NCBI RefSeq assembly: GCF_900105945.1
Contig: NZ_FNSO01000004.1
Coordinates: 6,762,001-6,826,000 of the forward strand
Origin: Amycolatopsis tolypomycina
GTDB taxonomy: Bacteria; Actinomycetota; Actinomycetes; Mycobacteriales; Pseudonocardiaceae
DNA length: 64,000 nucleotides
Reading direction: 5' to 3'
Shown here: one piece after another, positions 38,994 through 48,901 of the stretch
How the letters are laid out: every line of letters starts with the position of its first letter
Position numbering within the stretch: the first letter of the stretch is position 1
Notes under the pieces: model-generated
Database searches by the model: none
What the model was told of the DNA's origin: nothing
What the model saw: only the letters and a program-made list of their open reading frames with translations
Program-made: the position numbers and the translations under genes

Positions 38994-40307
38994 TCACTGG
39001 TCTTCGCCTTCCACCCGCATCACGCTGACAACTTCGTGGACGACGTCGAGCCGCCCGATCTCGTCCACAGTGGACTGCAGGGCCGCGTCGGGCGCCTGGT
39101 GCGTCACCACGACCAGGCTCGCGCGGTCGCCGACGTCGCTCTGCCGGACCGCCGCGATGCTGACGCCGTGGTCGGCGAAGGCCTGCGCCACCTGGGCGAG
39201 CACCCCGGCGCGGTCGGCCACCGACAGGCTGACGTGGTAGCGAGTCGGCGTCTGGCCCATCGGCCGCACCGGCAGGGCCGCGTGCGCGGATTCGCGCGGG
39301 CCGCGGCCGGCGACGACCCGGTTGCGGGCCACCGCGACGAGGTCGCCGAGCACCGCGCTGGCCGTGGGCGCGCCGCCCGCGCCCTGGCCGTAGAACATCA
39401 GCTCGCCCGCGGCGTCGGCCTCGACGTAGACGGCGTTGAACGCGCCGCCGACGCCGGCCAGCTGGTGGCTGCGCGGGATCATCACCGGGTGCACGCGGGC
39501 GGACACCGACTCGACGCCGTCGTCGTCGGTGACCCGCTCGCAGATGGCCAGCAGCTTCACCGTGCGGCCGAGCATGCGGGCCGCGGCGAGGTCGGCGGCG
39601 GTGACGTCGGCGATGCCCTCGCGGTGCACGTCCGACGCCGTCACGCGGGTGTGGAAGGCGAGCGAGGCGAGGATCGCGGCCTTCGACGCGGCGTCGTAGC
39701 CGTCGACGTCGGCGGTCGGGTCGGCCTCGGCGTACCCGAGCCGGCTGGCCTCGTCGAGCGTCTCGGCGTAACCGGCGCCGGTGGAGTCCATCGCCGACAG
39801 GATGTAGTTCGTGGTGCCGTTGACGATGCCCATCACGCGGGTGATCCGGTCACCGGCGAGGGACTCGCGCAGCGGGCGCAGCAGCGGGATGGCCCCGGCC
39901 ACCGCGGCCTCGAAGTACAGGTCGGCGCCCGCGGCGTCGGCGGCCTCGAACAGGTCGGCGGAGTGCTCGGCGAGCAGCGCCTTGTTCGCCGTGACGACGG
40001 ACTTCCCGGCCTTCAGCGCGGCGAGCAGCCAGCCGCGCACCGGCTCGATCCCGCCGACCAGCTCGACCACGACGTCGACGTCGTCGCTGGTCACGAGCTG
40101 CTCGACGTCGGCGGTCAACAGCTCCGGCGGCAGCTCGGGGTGCTTGTCGGGGCGGCGGACGGCGATGCCGGCCAGCTCGACCGGCGCACCCGCCCGCGCG
40201 GCCAGCTCCTCGGCCTGCTCGGTGAGCAGCCGGGCGACCTGGCCGCCGACGGTCCCGCAGCCGAGCAGCGCGACGCGGATGGCCGGGCGTTCCTCAGGGG
40301 CAGCCAC
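38994..40307 (-). CDS. hom: Homoserine dehydrogenase
   Basis: 437 residues. N-terminal NAD(P)-binding motif [14 protein letters not shown], catalytic core with [12 protein letters not shown] and [21 protein letters not shown], then a C-terminal ACT domain ([18 protein letters not shown]) for threonine feedback. It reduces aspartate semialdehyde to homoserine. It follows lysA by 5 bp, so they are co-translated. Confidence 0.96.
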   Translation of the reverse strand: MAAPEERPAIRVALLGCGTVGGQVARLLTEQAEELAARAGAPVELAGIAVRRPDKHPELPPELLTADVEQLVTSDDVDVVVELVGGIEPVRGWLLAALKAGKSVVTANKALLAEHSADLFEAADAAGADLYFEAAVAGAIPLLRPLRESLAGDRITRVMGIVNGTTNYILSAMDSTGAGYAETLDEASRLGYAEADPTADVDGYDAASKAAILASLAFHTRVTASDVHREGIADVTAADLAAARMLGRTVKLLAICERVTDDDGVESVSARVHPVMIPRSHQLAGVGGAFNAVYVEADAAGELMFYGQGAGGAPTASAVLGDLVAVARNRVVAGRGPRESAHAALPVRPMGQTPTRYHVSLSVADRAGVLAQVAQAFADHGVSIAAVRQSDVGDRASLVVVTHQAPDAALQSTVDEIGRLDVVHEVVSVMRVEGEDQ

Positions 40308-40312
40308 TGTGT

Positions 40313-41743
40313 TCAGACCTCCAGGCGGAGCATGTCGTCGGTCGTCTCCCGCCGCAGCAGCAGCCGCGAGCTGCCGTTGCGCACGGCGACCACGGCCGGG
40401 CGGGGCATCCGGTTGTACGTGCTCGCCATCGAATAGCAGTACGCGCCGGTCGCCGCGACCGCCAGCAGGTCGCCGGGAGCCAGCGTGTCGGGCAGCCAGC
40501 AGTCTCGTACGACGATGTCGCCGGACTCACAGTGTTTTCCCACGACCCGGGACAACACGGCCTGCACCGGCTGCTCGGCGTCGCCCGCGGAGCGGGAAAC
40601 CACCCGGACGTCGTACACGGCGTCGTAGAGCGCGGTGCGGATGTTGTCGCTCATCCCGCCGTCGACGCTGACGTACCGCCGCGCCGACTCGTCGCCGAGC
40701 GAGACGTCCTTGATGGTGCCGACCTCGTAGAGCGTGATCGTGCCCGGACCGGCGATCGCGCGGCCCGGCTCGCCCGCGATCCGCGGCACCGGCAGGCCCG
40801 CGTACGCGCACTCCTTGCGGACGATCTCGCGGATCTGCGTGATCATCTGCGCGGGCGGCGGCGGGTTGTCCTTCTCGGTGTAGGCGATGCCGAACCCGCC
40901 GCCGAGGTCGACCAGGCTCAGCTGGTCGAGCAGCTCGGGGCCGTGTTCCTTGGCCAGGTCGGCGAGCAGCCCGACGACGCGGCGGGCGGCGACCTCGAAG
41001 CCGTCGGCGTCGAAGATCTGCGAACCGATGTGGCTGTGCAGGCCGACGAGCTTGAGCGAGCGCGCGTTGAGCACCCGGCGGACCGCCTCGGCGGCGTCAC
41101 CGCCGGCCAGGGAGAAGCCGAACTTCTGGTCCTCGTGGGCGGTCGCGATGAACTCGTGGGTGTGCGCCTCGACGCCGACGGTGACCCGGATCAGCACCGG
41201 CTGCACGACGTCGTGGCGCGCGGCGATGTCGGCCAGCCGGGCGATCTCGAAGTAGGAGTCGAGCACGACCGTGCCGACCCCGGCGACGACCGCGGCTTCG
41301 AGCTCCGCGGGCGACTTGTTGTTGCCGTGGAAGGTGATCCGCTCCGCCGGGAAGTCCGCGCGCTGCGCCACGGCGAGCTCGCCGCCGCTGCAGACGTCGA
41401 GGCTCAGCCCCTGCTCGGCCACCCAGCGGGCGATCTCGATGGAGAGGAACGCCTTGGACGCGTAGTGCACGAGCGACGGGTCGTCGAAGGCCTCGGCGTA
41501 GTCCGCGCACCGGGACTTGAAGTCGGCTTCGTCGACGACGAACAGTGGCGTGCCGTGCTGCTCGGCGAGCTCGCGGACGTCGACGCCGGCGATCCGGACG
41601 ACGCCGTCCGCGGCGCGGAAGGTGTTGCGCGGCCACACTTTCGCCGGCAGCTTGTCGAGTTCCTCGACCCCGGACGGCTGCAGCCCGGAGGTGTCGGCGT
41701 GGGGGTAGACGTCGGCGTGCCTGGGGCCCGCGGGGTGCGCCAT
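40313..41743 (-). CDS. lysA: Diaminopimelate decarboxylase
   Basis: 476 residues, fold type III PLP enzyme. The PLP lysine is in [19 protein letters not shown] and [10 protein letters not shown] bind the phosphate side, and [11 protein letters not shown] carries the active-site cysteine. It makes lysine from meso-diaminopimelate. ATG at 41743, three bases after the argS stop. Confidence 0.96.
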   Translation of the reverse strand: MAHPAGPRHADVYPHADTSGLQPSGVEELDKLPAKVWPRNTFRAADGVVRIAGVDVRELAEQHGTPLFVVDEADFKSRCADYAEAFDDPSLVHYASKAFLSIEIARWVAEQGLSLDVCSGGELAVAQRADFPAERITFHGNNKSPAELEAAVVAGVGTVVLDSYFEIARLADIAARHDVVQPVLIRVTVGVEAHTHEFIATAHEDQKFGFSLAGGDAAEAVRRVLNARSLKLVGLHSHIGSQIFDADGFEVAARRVVGLLADLAKEHGPELLDQLSLVDLGGGFGIAYTEKDNPPPPAQMITQIREIVRKECAYAGLPVPRIAGEPGRAIAGPGTITLYEVGTIKDVSLGDESARRYVSVDGGMSDNIRTALYDAVYDVRVVSRSAGDAEQPVQAVLSRVVGKHCESGDIVVRDCWLPDTLAPGDLLAVAATGAYCYSMASTYNRMPRPAVVAVRNGSSRLLLRRETTDDMLRLEV

Positions 41744-41746
41744 TTC

Positions 41747-43411
41747 TTACATCCGTTCCGGAGCGGAGACACCGAGGAGGGCGAGGCCGTTCGCCAGGAC
41801 CTGGCGGGCGGCTTCGCACAGCGCGAGCCGGGCGTGCGTCAGAGGGGTCACCTCTTCGTCGCCCATGGGCAGCACGCGGCCCACGGTGTAGAACTTGTGG
41901 TAGGCGCCCGCGAGTTCTTCGAGGTAGCGCGCGATCCGGTGCGGCTCCCGCATTTCGGCGGCGCGGCGCACGGTTTCCGGGAACTCGCCGATGGTGCGGA
42001 TCAGGTCGCCCTCGGCGGGCAGCGTCAGCAGTCCGAAATCGACGTCCGAAGTGGACTCGGTGGACTTGATACCCAGATCGGCCGCGTTGCGCTGCAGGGA
42101 CGCCAGCCGCGCGTGCGCGTACTGGACGTAGTAGACGGGGTTGTCGTTGGAGTGCTTGCGCAGCAGGTCAAGGTCGACGTCCAAAGTGGAGTCCACCGAG
42201 TAGCGGATCAGCTCGTAGCGGGCCGGGTCGACGCCGACGGCCTCGACGAGGTCCTCCATGGTGATCACGGTGCCGGCGCGCTTGGACATCCGGACCGGCT
42301 TGCCCTCGCTGACCAGGTTGACCATCTGGCCGATCAGCACCTCGACGGTGCCCGGGTCGTCGCCGAACGCGGCCGCCGCGGCCTTGAGGCGCGCGATGTA
42401 GCCGTGGTGGTCGGCGCCGAGCATGTAGATGCACAGGTCGAAGCCGCGGTTGCGCTTGTCCTTGAAGTAGGCGAGGTCACCGGCGATGTAGGCCGGGTTG
42501 CCGTCCTGCTTGATGACGACGCGGTCCTTGTCGTCGCCGTACTCCTTCGACTTCAGCCACCAGGCGCCGTCTTCGAAGTAGAGGTTCCCCGAGTCCTTGA
42601 GCTCCTGGACGGCGGCGTCGACCGCGCCGGACTCGTGCAGCGAGTTCTCGTGGAAGTAGACGTCGAAGTCGGTGCCGAACTTGTGCAGGCTCTGCTTGAT
42701 CTCGCCGAACATCAGGTTGATGCCGATCCGGCGGAAGGTCTCGTGGCGCTCGGCCTCGGGCAGCGACAGCGCGCTCGGCTCGGCCTTGATGACCTCGGCG
42801 GCGATGTCGTTGATGTAGCCGCCCGCGTAGCCGTCCTCCGGCGCGGGCTCGCCCTTCGCGGCGGCGATCAGCGACCGGACGAACCGGTCGATCTGGGCGC
42901 CGGCGTCGTTGAAGTAGTACTCGCGGGTGACGTCGCCGCCCTGCGCGGCCAGCACGCGGCCCAGCGCGTCGCCGACCGCGGCCCAGCGGGTGCCGCCGAG
43001 GTGGATCGGGCCGGTCGGGTTCGCCGAGACGAACTCGAGGTTGATCTTCGTGCCGGCCAGCGCGTCGCCGCGGCCGTACGCGGCGCCGGCGTCGAGCACC
43101 TGGCGCACGATGTCGCCCTGGGCGGCCGCGGCGAGCCGGAAGTTGAGGAAGCCGGGGCCGGCGACCTCGGCGGAGGCGACGCCGTCGTCGGCCGAGACCG
43201 CCTCGGCCAGCGCCTCGGCGAAGTCACGGGGCTTGAGGCCGGCCTTCTTGGCCACCTGGAGGGCGAGGTTCGTCGCGTAATCGCCGTGTTCGGGGTTGCG
43301 CGGGCGTTCGATGGTCACCTGCTCCGGCAGCACGGCGTCGTCGATGCCGCGTGCGGCGAGCACCTGCACGGCGGAGCTGCGGACCAGGTCGGCGAGAGCG
43401 GCGGGAGTCAC
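41747..43411 (-). CDS. argS: Arginyl-tRNA synthetase
   Basis: 554 residues, class I. The HIGH-like signature is [17 protein letters not shown] and the KMSKS-like loop [10 protein letters not shown]; the C-terminal helical anticodon domain begins near [15 protein letters not shown] at 43411. First gene of the leftward argS-lysA-hom-thrC-thrB transcription unit, with only a few bases between the first three genes. tRNA-Arg(CCG) lies 4.5 kb to the right. Confidence 0.97.
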   Translation of the reverse strand: MTPAALADLVRSSAVQVLAARGIDDAVLPEQVTIERPRNPEHGDYATNLALQVAKKAGLKPRDFAEALAEAVSADDGVASAEVAGPGFLNFRLAAAAQGDIVRQVLDAGAAYGRGDALAGTKINLEFVSANPTGPIHLGGTRWAAVGDALGRVLAAQGGDVTREYYFNDAGAQIDRFVRSLIAAAKGEPAPEDGYAGGYINDIAAEVIKAEPSALSLPEAERHETFRRIGINLMFGEIKQSLHKFGTDFDVYFHENSLHESGAVDAAVQELKDSGNLYFEDGAWWLKSKEYGDDKDRVVIKQDGNPAYIAGDLAYFKDKRNRGFDLCIYMLGADHHGYIARLKAAAAAFGDDPGTVEVLIGQMVNLVSEGKPVRMSKRAGTVITMEDLVEAVGVDPARYELIRYSVDSTLDVDLDLLRKHSNDNPVYYVQYAHARLASLQRNAADLGIKSTESTSDVDFGLLTLPAEGDLIRTIGEFPETVRRAAEMREPHRIARYLEELAGAYHKFYTVGRVLPMGDEEVTPLTHARLALCEAARQVLANGLALLGVSAPERM

Positions 43412-43571
43412 CTGCCGAATTCTAGGTGTGCCCTGGTGGGGCGCTTGCATCGGTCTCGAACATGTCACGGCGGGCAGTCATGTGAGGTGTTAACGGTGAT
43501 CAGACGGCTGGTCTCTACACTGGCCCGGGCGGGAATCCGTCCGCAGCCACCAGAGGGAGAACGCGGGAGCC

Positions 43572-44405
43572 ATGGCGAACGGGACAACTCGGAAAAAGGG
43601 GTCGGCGGTGAAGGCGGCCCGCGGTTCCGTGGTCAGCAAGAAGGGCACGCCCTGGGGCACGATCATCGCCGTGGTCGCCATCGTGGCGCTGGCCGCCTCG
43701 GTGATCATCTACTACATGGTCCAGTCGGCGCCGAAGCGGGAGCAGGCCGACCGTGAGGCCTCCGCCGCGTCGTTCGCGCCGACCGCGCAGGACCCGGACC
43801 CCTCGAAGCGCATCCCCGGCGTGGTGACCGCGACCTACACGGGCAGCGTCCACGTGCTCCCGACCGAGCGCGTCAACTACGACAAGACCCCGCCGTTCGG
43901 CGGCCCGCACGACCAGACGTGGGCCACCTGCACCGGCACCGTCTACCCGACCGCGGTCCGCACCGAGAACATGGTGCACTCCCTCGAGCACGGCGCCGTC
44001 TGGATCGCCTACAACCCGCAGCAGGTCACGGGCGAGGCGCTCAACCTGCTGAGCGTCCGGGCCAAGGACAAGCCGTACACGATGATGTCGCCGTACCCGG
44101 GTCTCGACAAGCCGATCTCGCTGCAGTCGTGGGGCCACCAGCTCAAGCTGGACGACGCCAACGACCCGCGGATCGACCAGTTCATCGCGGCGCTGCGCAC
44201 CAACCCGAACGGCGTCTACCCCGAGGTCGGCGCGTCCTGCGACGCGGTCCCGGGCCAGTTCGACCCGGACAACCCGCCGCCGTTCGACCCGTCGAAGCCG
44301 GGTCCGGACGCGAAGCCGATGGACTACAAGGGCAGCACGTCCGCGCAGGGTGAGAACGGCATGCCGCCGTCGACCCCAGCCTCCCCCGCCCCGACCACGA
44401 AGTGA
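43572..44405 (+). CDS. DUF3105 membrane-anchored protein
   Basis: 277 residues. A basic N-terminus and one membrane helix (TIIAVVAIVALAASVIIYYMV, about 29-49) anchor an extracytoplasmic DUF3105 domain with PPFGGPHDQTWATCTGTVY and ENMVHSLEHGAVWIAY, rich in conserved His and Cys; the tail is proline-rich. The pattern suggests metal binding, but function is unknown. Its stop overlaps the next start by ATGA-type sharing. Divergent from argS. Confidence 0.85.
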   Translation: MANGTTRKKGSAVKAARGSVVSKKGTPWGTIIAVVAIVALAASVIIYYMVQSAPKREQADREASAASFAPTAQDPDPSKRIPGVVTATYTGSVHVLPTERVNYDKTPPFGGPHDQTWATCTGTVYPTAVRTENMVHSLEHGAVWIAYNPQQVTGEALNLLSVRAKDKPYTMMSPYPGLDKPISLQSWGHQLKLDDANDPRIDQFIAALRTNPNGVYPEVGASCDAVPGQFDPDNPPPFDPSKPGPDAKPMDYKGSTSAQGENGMPPSTPASPAPTTK

Positions 44406-45097
44406 TGGCCGAAGCCGACCTCGGCACCGAGCAGCCCACCTGGTCGCGCTGGGTGATCATCGGCGGGACGCTGCTGGCGGTCCTGCTGCTCGGCGCGACG
44501 GCGGGGATGTTCCTCACCCGGGCCATCGACGACCCGGCGGCCGCGGTGCCGGCGGCCGGGTCGGTCGAGGTCGGCTTCGCCCAGGACATGTCGACGCACC
44601 ACCTCCAGGCGGTGACGATGGCGGGCATCGCCCGCGACCGCACGACCGACCCGGAGATCAAGCAGCTGTCGTTCGACATCGAGCGCACGCAGCTCGAGCA
44701 GGTCGGCCGCATGAAGGGCTGGCTCATGCTGTGGGACAAGCCCGAGCAGCCGATCGGCGCCCCGATGCAGTGGATGACGGAACCGATGCCGGGCCACGGC
44801 GGCATGGCGCCGGCCTCGGTCAACTCGGCGGCCGGCCCGCTGATGCCGGGCATGGCGACGGACACGGACCTGAAGAAGCTGCGTTCCCTGTCGGGGCGCG
44901 CGTTCGACGTGTTCTTCCTGCAGCTGATGCTCCGCCACCACGAGGGCGGCACGTCGATGGCCCAGTACGCGGCGGCGCATTCGACGTTGCCGGCGTTGAA
45001 GGCGCTGGTGAACAGCATCCTGACATCGCAGGGCGCGGAGATGGACCAGATCAAGCTGATGCTCTCGGGGCGGGGCGCCCAGCCGCTGCCCGCCTGA
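44405..45097 (+). CDS. DUF305 membrane-anchored protein
   Basis: 230 residues. One N-terminal membrane helix (about 17-38), then the DUF305 ferritin-like helical domain with paired motifs FAQDMSTHHLQAV and FLQLMLRHHEGGTSMA, whose histidines and methionines suggest copper or other metal binding. Coupled to the DUF3105 gene by TGATG. The pair is common in actinobacteria and may work together at the envelope. Confidence 0.87.
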   Translation: MAEADLGTEQPTWSRWVIIGGTLLAVLLLGATAGMFLTRAIDDPAAAVPAAGSVEVGFAQDMSTHHLQAVTMAGIARDRTTDPEIKQLSFDIERTQLEQVGRMKGWLMLWDKPEQPIGAPMQWMTEPMPGHGGMAPASVNSAAGPLMPGMATDTDLKKLRSLSGRAFDVFFLQLMLRHHEGGTSMAQYAAAHSTLPALKALVNSILTSQGAEMDQIKLMLSGRGAQPLPA

Positions 45098-45133
45098 CTC
45101 CCTGAAGGCGCCGAAGTCCGGCAAGATGCCGTC

Positions 45134-45535
45134 ATGGCATCAAGGGCGGACCCGCGCACCCTCGTCGCGGCCGGGGTGATCGCCGCGTTGACCGGCGCCG
45201 CCACCGGTGTCTTCTGGGGCGCGATGTCCGGCGCGTACGACGGGGCGTGCACTCCCGGCAACCCGTTCTGCTCGTTCGGCCGGGCGATCGTGGGCGCGGA
45301 GATCCTCCTCGCGACCGTTGCCGGGACGTCGTTGCTCACGCTGTTCGCCCTGAGCATGACGCGCCTGCGGCCGAGGCGGCCGGTCGTCCTGACGGCGCTG
45401 CTGGCTCCCCTGGCGTTGGCGGTCGTCTACCACTTCACCGACGCGCTCGGCGCCTACCGGATCGCGCTGCTGGCCGCGGTTTCCGCGGTGCTGCACGTCG
45501 GGGTGGCCTGGACCGCGCGAACCGCCGTGCGCTAG
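45134..45535 (+). CDS. Small four-helix membrane protein, unknown function
   Basis: 133 residues. Four hydrophobic segments (about 10-28, 50-72, 82-102, 108-128) and two cysteines in DGACTPGNPFCSFG between the first two. I recognise no family. It follows the DUF305 gene by 36 bp and ends 4 bp from the convergent CDF transporter stop. Confidence 0.6.
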   Translation: MASRADPRTLVAAGVIAALTGAATGVFWGAMSGAYDGACTPGNPFCSFGRAIVGAEILLATVAGTSLLTLFALSMTRLRPRRPVVLTALLAPLALAVVYHFTDALGAYRIALLAAVSAVLHVGVAWTARTAVR

Positions 45536-45539
45536 CGCG

Positions 45540-46460
45540 TCACCAGGACAGCTCCTGGCAGCGGCGCGCGCACTGCGGCGCCTCCACCTGCAGCGTCGCG
45601 TGCTCGATCGCATACCGCGACGACAGCAGGTTCTGCGCCTCCGTCAGCACGTCCGACTGCTTCGCCGGCGGCGCCAGCGTCAGGTGCGCCGAAGCGACCT
45701 CCATGCCCGACGTCAGCGTCCACACGTGCAGGTCGTGCACGTCCGCCACGCCCGGCAGGGCCGCCAGCTCCGCGTTGATCGCGCCGACGTCCACGCCCTG
45801 GGGTGCGTGCTGGAACAGGATGCGCAGCGCGCGGCGGGCCAGCGTCCACGTGCGCGGCAGCACCCACAGCCCGATCGCGACACCGATGATCGGGTCGGCG
45901 TAGCGCCAGCCCGTCAGCAGCGTCACCGCACCGCTGACCAGCACGCCGACCGAGCCGATCAGGTCGGCCAGCACCTCGAGGTACGCGCCGCGGACGTTGA
46001 GGCTCTCCTTCGCGCCCGCGCGCAGCACCGCGAACGACACCAGGTTGGCCACCAGGCCTGCCGCCGCGGCCAGGAGCACCGGGAGGCCGGGGACCGACGG
46101 CGGGTCACCGATGCGGCCGACGGCCTCGATGAGGACGTACCCCGCGACGCCGAACAGCAGGAGCGCGTTGGCGAGCGCCGCCAGCACCTCCGCGCGGTAG
46201 AGGCCGAAGGTGCGGCTGACCGTGGGCCCGCTGCGCCGCGCCAGGATGATCGCGGTCAGGGCCATGCCGACGCCGAGGACGTCGGTGAACATGTGCGCCG
46301 CGTCCGAGAGCAGGGCCAGCGAGCCGGTCGTCAGGGCCACGACGAACTCGAGCACCATGAAGCCGGCGCCGACGCCCAGGGCGATGGCCAGCCCGCGCAC
46401 GTGGCGTCCCGACGCGCTCGCCGGCGCGATCGCGTGCCCGTGGCCGTGTCCGTGACCCAT
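45540..46460 (-). CDS. Cation diffusion facilitator (zinc/cadmium/cobalt exporter)
   Basis: 306 residues. His-rich N-terminus MGHGHGHGH, six membrane helices, and the metal site motifs LLSDAAHMFTDVLG (helix 2) and YLEVLADLIGSVGVLV (helix 5, HD/ D pair partly changed to LEVLAD). The cytoplasmic C-terminal domain has VADVHDLHVWTLTSG. It exports divalent metals in exchange for protons. A short inverted repeat just upstream may bind a metal sensor. Confidence 0.9.
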   Translation of the reverse strand: MGHGHGHGHAIAPASASGRHVRGLAIALGVGAGFMVLEFVVALTTGSLALLSDAAHMFTDVLGVGMALTAIILARRSGPTVSRTFGLYRAEVLAALANALLLFGVAGYVLIEAVGRIGDPPSVPGLPVLLAAAAGLVANLVSFAVLRAGAKESLNVRGAYLEVLADLIGSVGVLVSGAVTLLTGWRYADPIIGVAIGLWVLPRTWTLARRALRILFQHAPQGVDVGAINAELAALPGVADVHDLHVWTLTSGMEVASAHLTLAPPAKQSDVLTEAQNLLSSRYAIEHATLQVEAPQCARRCQELSW

Positions 46461-46494
46461 TCCGCCTCCGTTCCCGGTTCACCGTCCGGTCAAA

Positions 46495-46516
46495 CATATA
46501 GTCGGATGCGCATATG
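46495..46516. promoter_or_regulatory. Possible metal-sensor operator upstream of the CDF exporter
   Basis: CATAT and ATATG are arranged as an inverted repeat with 12 bp between, and TGCGCATATGTGCA is a nearly perfect 14-bp palindrome. The segment is AT-rich in a GC-rich genome and lies 35-56 bp upstream of the start. ArsR/SmtB-type operators look similar; no sensor gene is nearby. Confidence 0.4.
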
Positions 46517-46578
46517 TGCAATATAGGCCAGCCTAAGTTCACCCACCCGCAAGCTACCGCGCGCGGCGGGGCCACCCA

Positions 46579-46610
46579 ATCCACCAGGCGGGGTTTCCCG
46601 CCTGGTGGAT
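46579..46610 (-). terminator. Hairpin terminator after the epoxide hydrolase gene
   Basis: ATCCACCAGGCGGG and its exact complement form a 14-bp stem around a GTTT loop, 30 nt downstream of the leftward epoxide hydrolase stop. No T-run. Confidence 0.7.
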
Positions 46611-46639
46611 CGGTCACACTGCGCCGCCGGCCGGCGTCG

Positions 46640-47740
46640 TCAGCGCACGAGCCGGAAGAAGCCGCGGACCTGCTCGACGAACAGCTCGGGCTGCTCGAGC
46701 GCCGCGAAGTGCCCGCCGGCGGGCAGCTCCTCGAACCAGCGCAGGTCGGTGTACCGCCGCTCGGCCTGCCGCCGCGACGGCCGGACGATCTCCTTGGGAA
46801 AAACCGAAACCCCGGCCGGAACATCCACTGTGGACAGATCACGGTCGTGGTTCGCCCAGTACATCCGCGCCGACGACGCGGCGGTCGCGGTGAACCAGTA
46901 GACGGAAATCGCGTCCAGGATGCGCTGCCGGTCGACGGCGTCCTCCGGGTGCCCGTTGTGGTCGGTCCAGGCCCAGAACTTCTCGGCGATCCACGCGGCC
47001 TGCCCGGCGGGCGAGTCGGTGAGGCCGTAGCCGAGCGTCTGCGGGCGGGTGCCCTGCTGGGCGGAGTAGCCGCTCCCGGTCCGCCGGAACTCCTGCAGGT
47101 CGGCGAGCGCCCGCCGCTCCGCCGGCGTCGGATCGTCGTCGTCCATCCGCACGGGCGCGAAGTTGACGTGCACCCCGGCCACCCGACCGGACCGCGCGAG
47201 CGCGTTGGTGACGGCGGCGCCCCAGTCGCCGCCCTGGGCGCCGTAGCGCTCGTAGCCGAGCGACACCATCAGCCGGTCCCACAGCTCGGCGACGCGCCCG
47301 ATCTTCAGCGCGGGCTTGTCACTCCACCCGAACCCGGGCAGCGACGGCGCGACGACGTGGAAGGCATCGGCGGGATCGCCCCCGTGCTTCGCGGGATCGG
47401 TGAGCGGCCCGAGAACATCGAGGAACTCGAGCACGGACCCCGGCCACCCGTGCGTGAGCACGAGCGGCAGCGCATCGGCCACGGGCGAGCGAACGTGCAG
47501 GAAGTGCAACCCGACACCGTCCACGCCGGCCCGGAACTGCGGAAAGGCATTGAGCCGGCGCGCGAACCCGAAGTCGTACTCCTCGCCCCAGTCACGGCAG
47601 AGCTCACGCACATAGCCGAGCGGAACACCCTGCGACCAGTCATCAACGGTCTCGGCCTCGGGCCACCGGGTCCGCCGAAGCCGTTCCCGCAGATCGGCGA
47701 CATCGCCTTCGTCGAGAGGTACCTGGAACACCTCGGCCAT
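46640..47740 (-). CDS. Epoxide hydrolase (alpha/beta fold, EHN type)
   Basis: 366 residues. An N-terminal epoxide-hydrolase lid domain (DVADLRERLRRTRWPE) precedes the catalytic core: oxyanion motif THGWPGSVLEF, nucleophile aspartate in AQGGDWGAAVTN, and the base histidine in PAGGHFAALEQPE. ATG at 47740 with GAAGGAG upstream. It opens epoxides to diols; the substrate could be a fatty-acid or terpenoid epoxide. Confidence 0.9.
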   Translation of the reverse strand: MAEVFQVPLDEGDVADLRERLRRTRWPEAETVDDWSQGVPLGYVRELCRDWGEEYDFGFARRLNAFPQFRAGVDGVGLHFLHVRSPVADALPLVLTHGWPGSVLEFLDVLGPLTDPAKHGGDPADAFHVVAPSLPGFGWSDKPALKIGRVAELWDRLMVSLGYERYGAQGGDWGAAVTNALARSGRVAGVHVNFAPVRMDDDDPTPAERRALADLQEFRRTGSGYSAQQGTRPQTLGYGLTDSPAGQAAWIAEKFWAWTDHNGHPEDAVDRQRILDAISVYWFTATAASSARMYWANHDRDLSTVDVPAGVSVFPKEIVRPSRRQAERRYTDLRWFEELPAGGHFAALEQPELFVEQVRGFFRLVR

Positions 47741-47890
47741 CGCGGCTCCTTCAGGTGGGCTTCCCACGCTAGCGAGCAAGCACCGAGTGGATCAACTTTA
47801 TGGCTCTGACCAGGGCGGTTGTCGGTTGGACCACCTGCGGGACGGGGGTGGTGGCGCATGCGCTAAGCTTTCGGAGTCGCCCAGCGATGG

Positions 47891-47963
47891 GCCCTCGTAG
47901 CTCAGGGGATAGAGCACTGCCCTCCGGAGGCAGGTGTCGCAGGTTCGAATCCTGCCGAGGGCA
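47891..47963 (+). tRNA. tRNA-Arg (anticodon CCG)
   Basis: A full cloverleaf: acceptor GCCCTCG/CGAGGGC, D-arm GCTC...GAGC, anticodon arm CTGCC-CTCCGGA-GGCAG with CCG at positions 34-36 (reads CGG, arginine), T-arm GCAGG-TTCGAAT-CCTGC, discriminator A. CCA is not encoded. 73 nt. Confidence 0.97.
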
Positions 47964-47974
47964 CCCTGTTCGAT

Positions 47975-48007
47975 CGGCCCCTGCCAGCGGGAACGCGGTG
48001 GGGGCCG
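47975..48007 (+). terminator. Terminator-like hairpin after tRNA-Arg
   Basis: CGGCCCC pairs with GGGGCCG across an 19-nt interior, followed by TTTC. It begins 12 nt after the tRNA and probably ends its precursor. Confidence 0.55.
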
Positions 48008-48150
48008 TTTCGCGTCTTGGCGGCTGCCGCACGCCCGTCGTACCCGGGCGATCGCACCGGCTCCAGAGGATTTGGGCGGCATGACAACTGGTGCCGCGGC
48101 ATGGCAAAGCAACGATTTCCGAGTGAGAATGGAAAGCGGCTTGTCCCCTG

Positions 48151-48172
48151 AACCGTGCCGGCTCGGTTTTTT
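48151..48172 (+). terminator. Short intrinsic terminator
   Basis: AACCG and CGGTT form a 5-bp stem with an 8-nt loop, and the stem runs into six Ts. It is 188 nt downstream of the tRNA, with no recognised gene in between. Confidence 0.5.
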
Positions 48173-48286
48173 GTAACAGAAGTCGCCCGTTCAGGGTATC
48201 GAATTAGTTCTTACTCCTCCCTCGCCAGGTTCTGTTGGCCGAACCGGGATGCATCCTGACGAGCACCCGACAGCGAGGAGGAGATC

Positions 48287-48814
48287 ATGAGTGTCATCGG
48301 TTACGGCGTTCTCACCAGGCTGCGCACCCAGGCGCCGGCAGACCAGAGCCAGACGGTCGAGGCGCCGAGCATGCGGGTCATAGTGGATGGCTTGGCCGCT
48401 CTGGTGCCGGGCGAGATCCTGATCCTGCACGGAGCGATCGTCGCCTGGGCGACGGTGACCACCACCACCGAAGAGCAGGGCGTCGAGAAGGTCGCGTCGA
48501 CATTCGACGCGAGTTCGGTGCACTGGTTCGCCTTCTGGATTCTCGTCGCTGTGTGCGCACTTCTCTACGTCATCGCGCGAACGCGAAGAGAGGGCGGTTC
48601 TTCGTGGTCCGGGGTGGATTTCGTGCGGATGCTGCTGCCCGCGGCCGCTTTTGCCGCTTGGGCGCTACTGGGGAAGGGGACATTGGCCGATTCGACCTTC
48701 GGGGACATGAACGGTGGCCTGCGGCTCGCGATCGGCGGCTGCCTGGGTGTCGTCGTGGCCGCGGCGGCCGTCGCCCTCGGGAAACAGGCGGATGCCGCGG
48801 ACGCCAAGCCCTGA
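48287..48814 (+). CDS. Four-helix membrane protein of unknown function
   Basis: 175 residues with predicted membrane helices at about 32-55, 78-97, 108-128 and 145-165. The first helix starts at SMRVIVDGLAALVPGEILILHG in outline; a conserved-looking proline-glycine-glutamate sits at its start. A very good Shine-Dalgarno GAGGAGGAGATC precedes the ATG. Codon use is less GC-biased than the neighbours, which suggests more recent arrival. I recognise no family with confidence. Confidence 0.65.
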   Translation: MSVIGYGVLTRLRTQAPADQSQTVEAPSMRVIVDGLAALVPGEILILHGAIVAWATVTTTTEEQGVEKVASTFDASSVHWFAFWILVAVCALLYVIARTRREGGSSWSGVDFVRMLLPAAAFAAWALLGKGTLADSTFGDMNGGLRLAIGGCLGVVVAAAAVALGKQADAADAKP

Positions 48815-48901
48815 GTGAGGACGGGCGGCGGCCCGGTGATGGCCGCCGCCCGTCCGGGGAGCGGTGATTCCTTGGGGGGAGGGGAAGGAATCGCCGCCGG
48901 G

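Larger units (their letters stand above)
47964..48286. other. 323-bp region after tRNA-Arg
   Basis: Contains two terminator-like hairpins and no supported gene. From about 48085 on, base composition is clearly less GC-rich than the surroundings. A tRNA 3' end is a usual integration site, but no integrase, no repeat of the tRNA end and no mobile gene are seen. The promoter of the next gene must lie in the AT-richer part near 48190-48230. Confidence 0.5.

Noticed and set aside
43455..43470. Possible LexA box upstream of DUF3105 (TCGAACATGTCACGGC)
   Set aside because: Only the left half-site matches; the right half has no GTTC.
40532..43756. 1074-codon open frame antisense to lysA and argS
   Set aside because: It spans two certain genes and their junction; no domain is recognisable.
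47934..48176. 80-codon open frame starting SQVRILPRAP just after tRNA-Arg
   Set aside because: The first residues are translation of the tRNA T-arm and acceptor; this is a well-known false start at tRNA genes.
47891..48814. Integrated mobile element at tRNA-Arg
   Set aside because: No integrase, no duplicate of the tRNA 3' end was found in the next kilobases, and only one odd gene follows.
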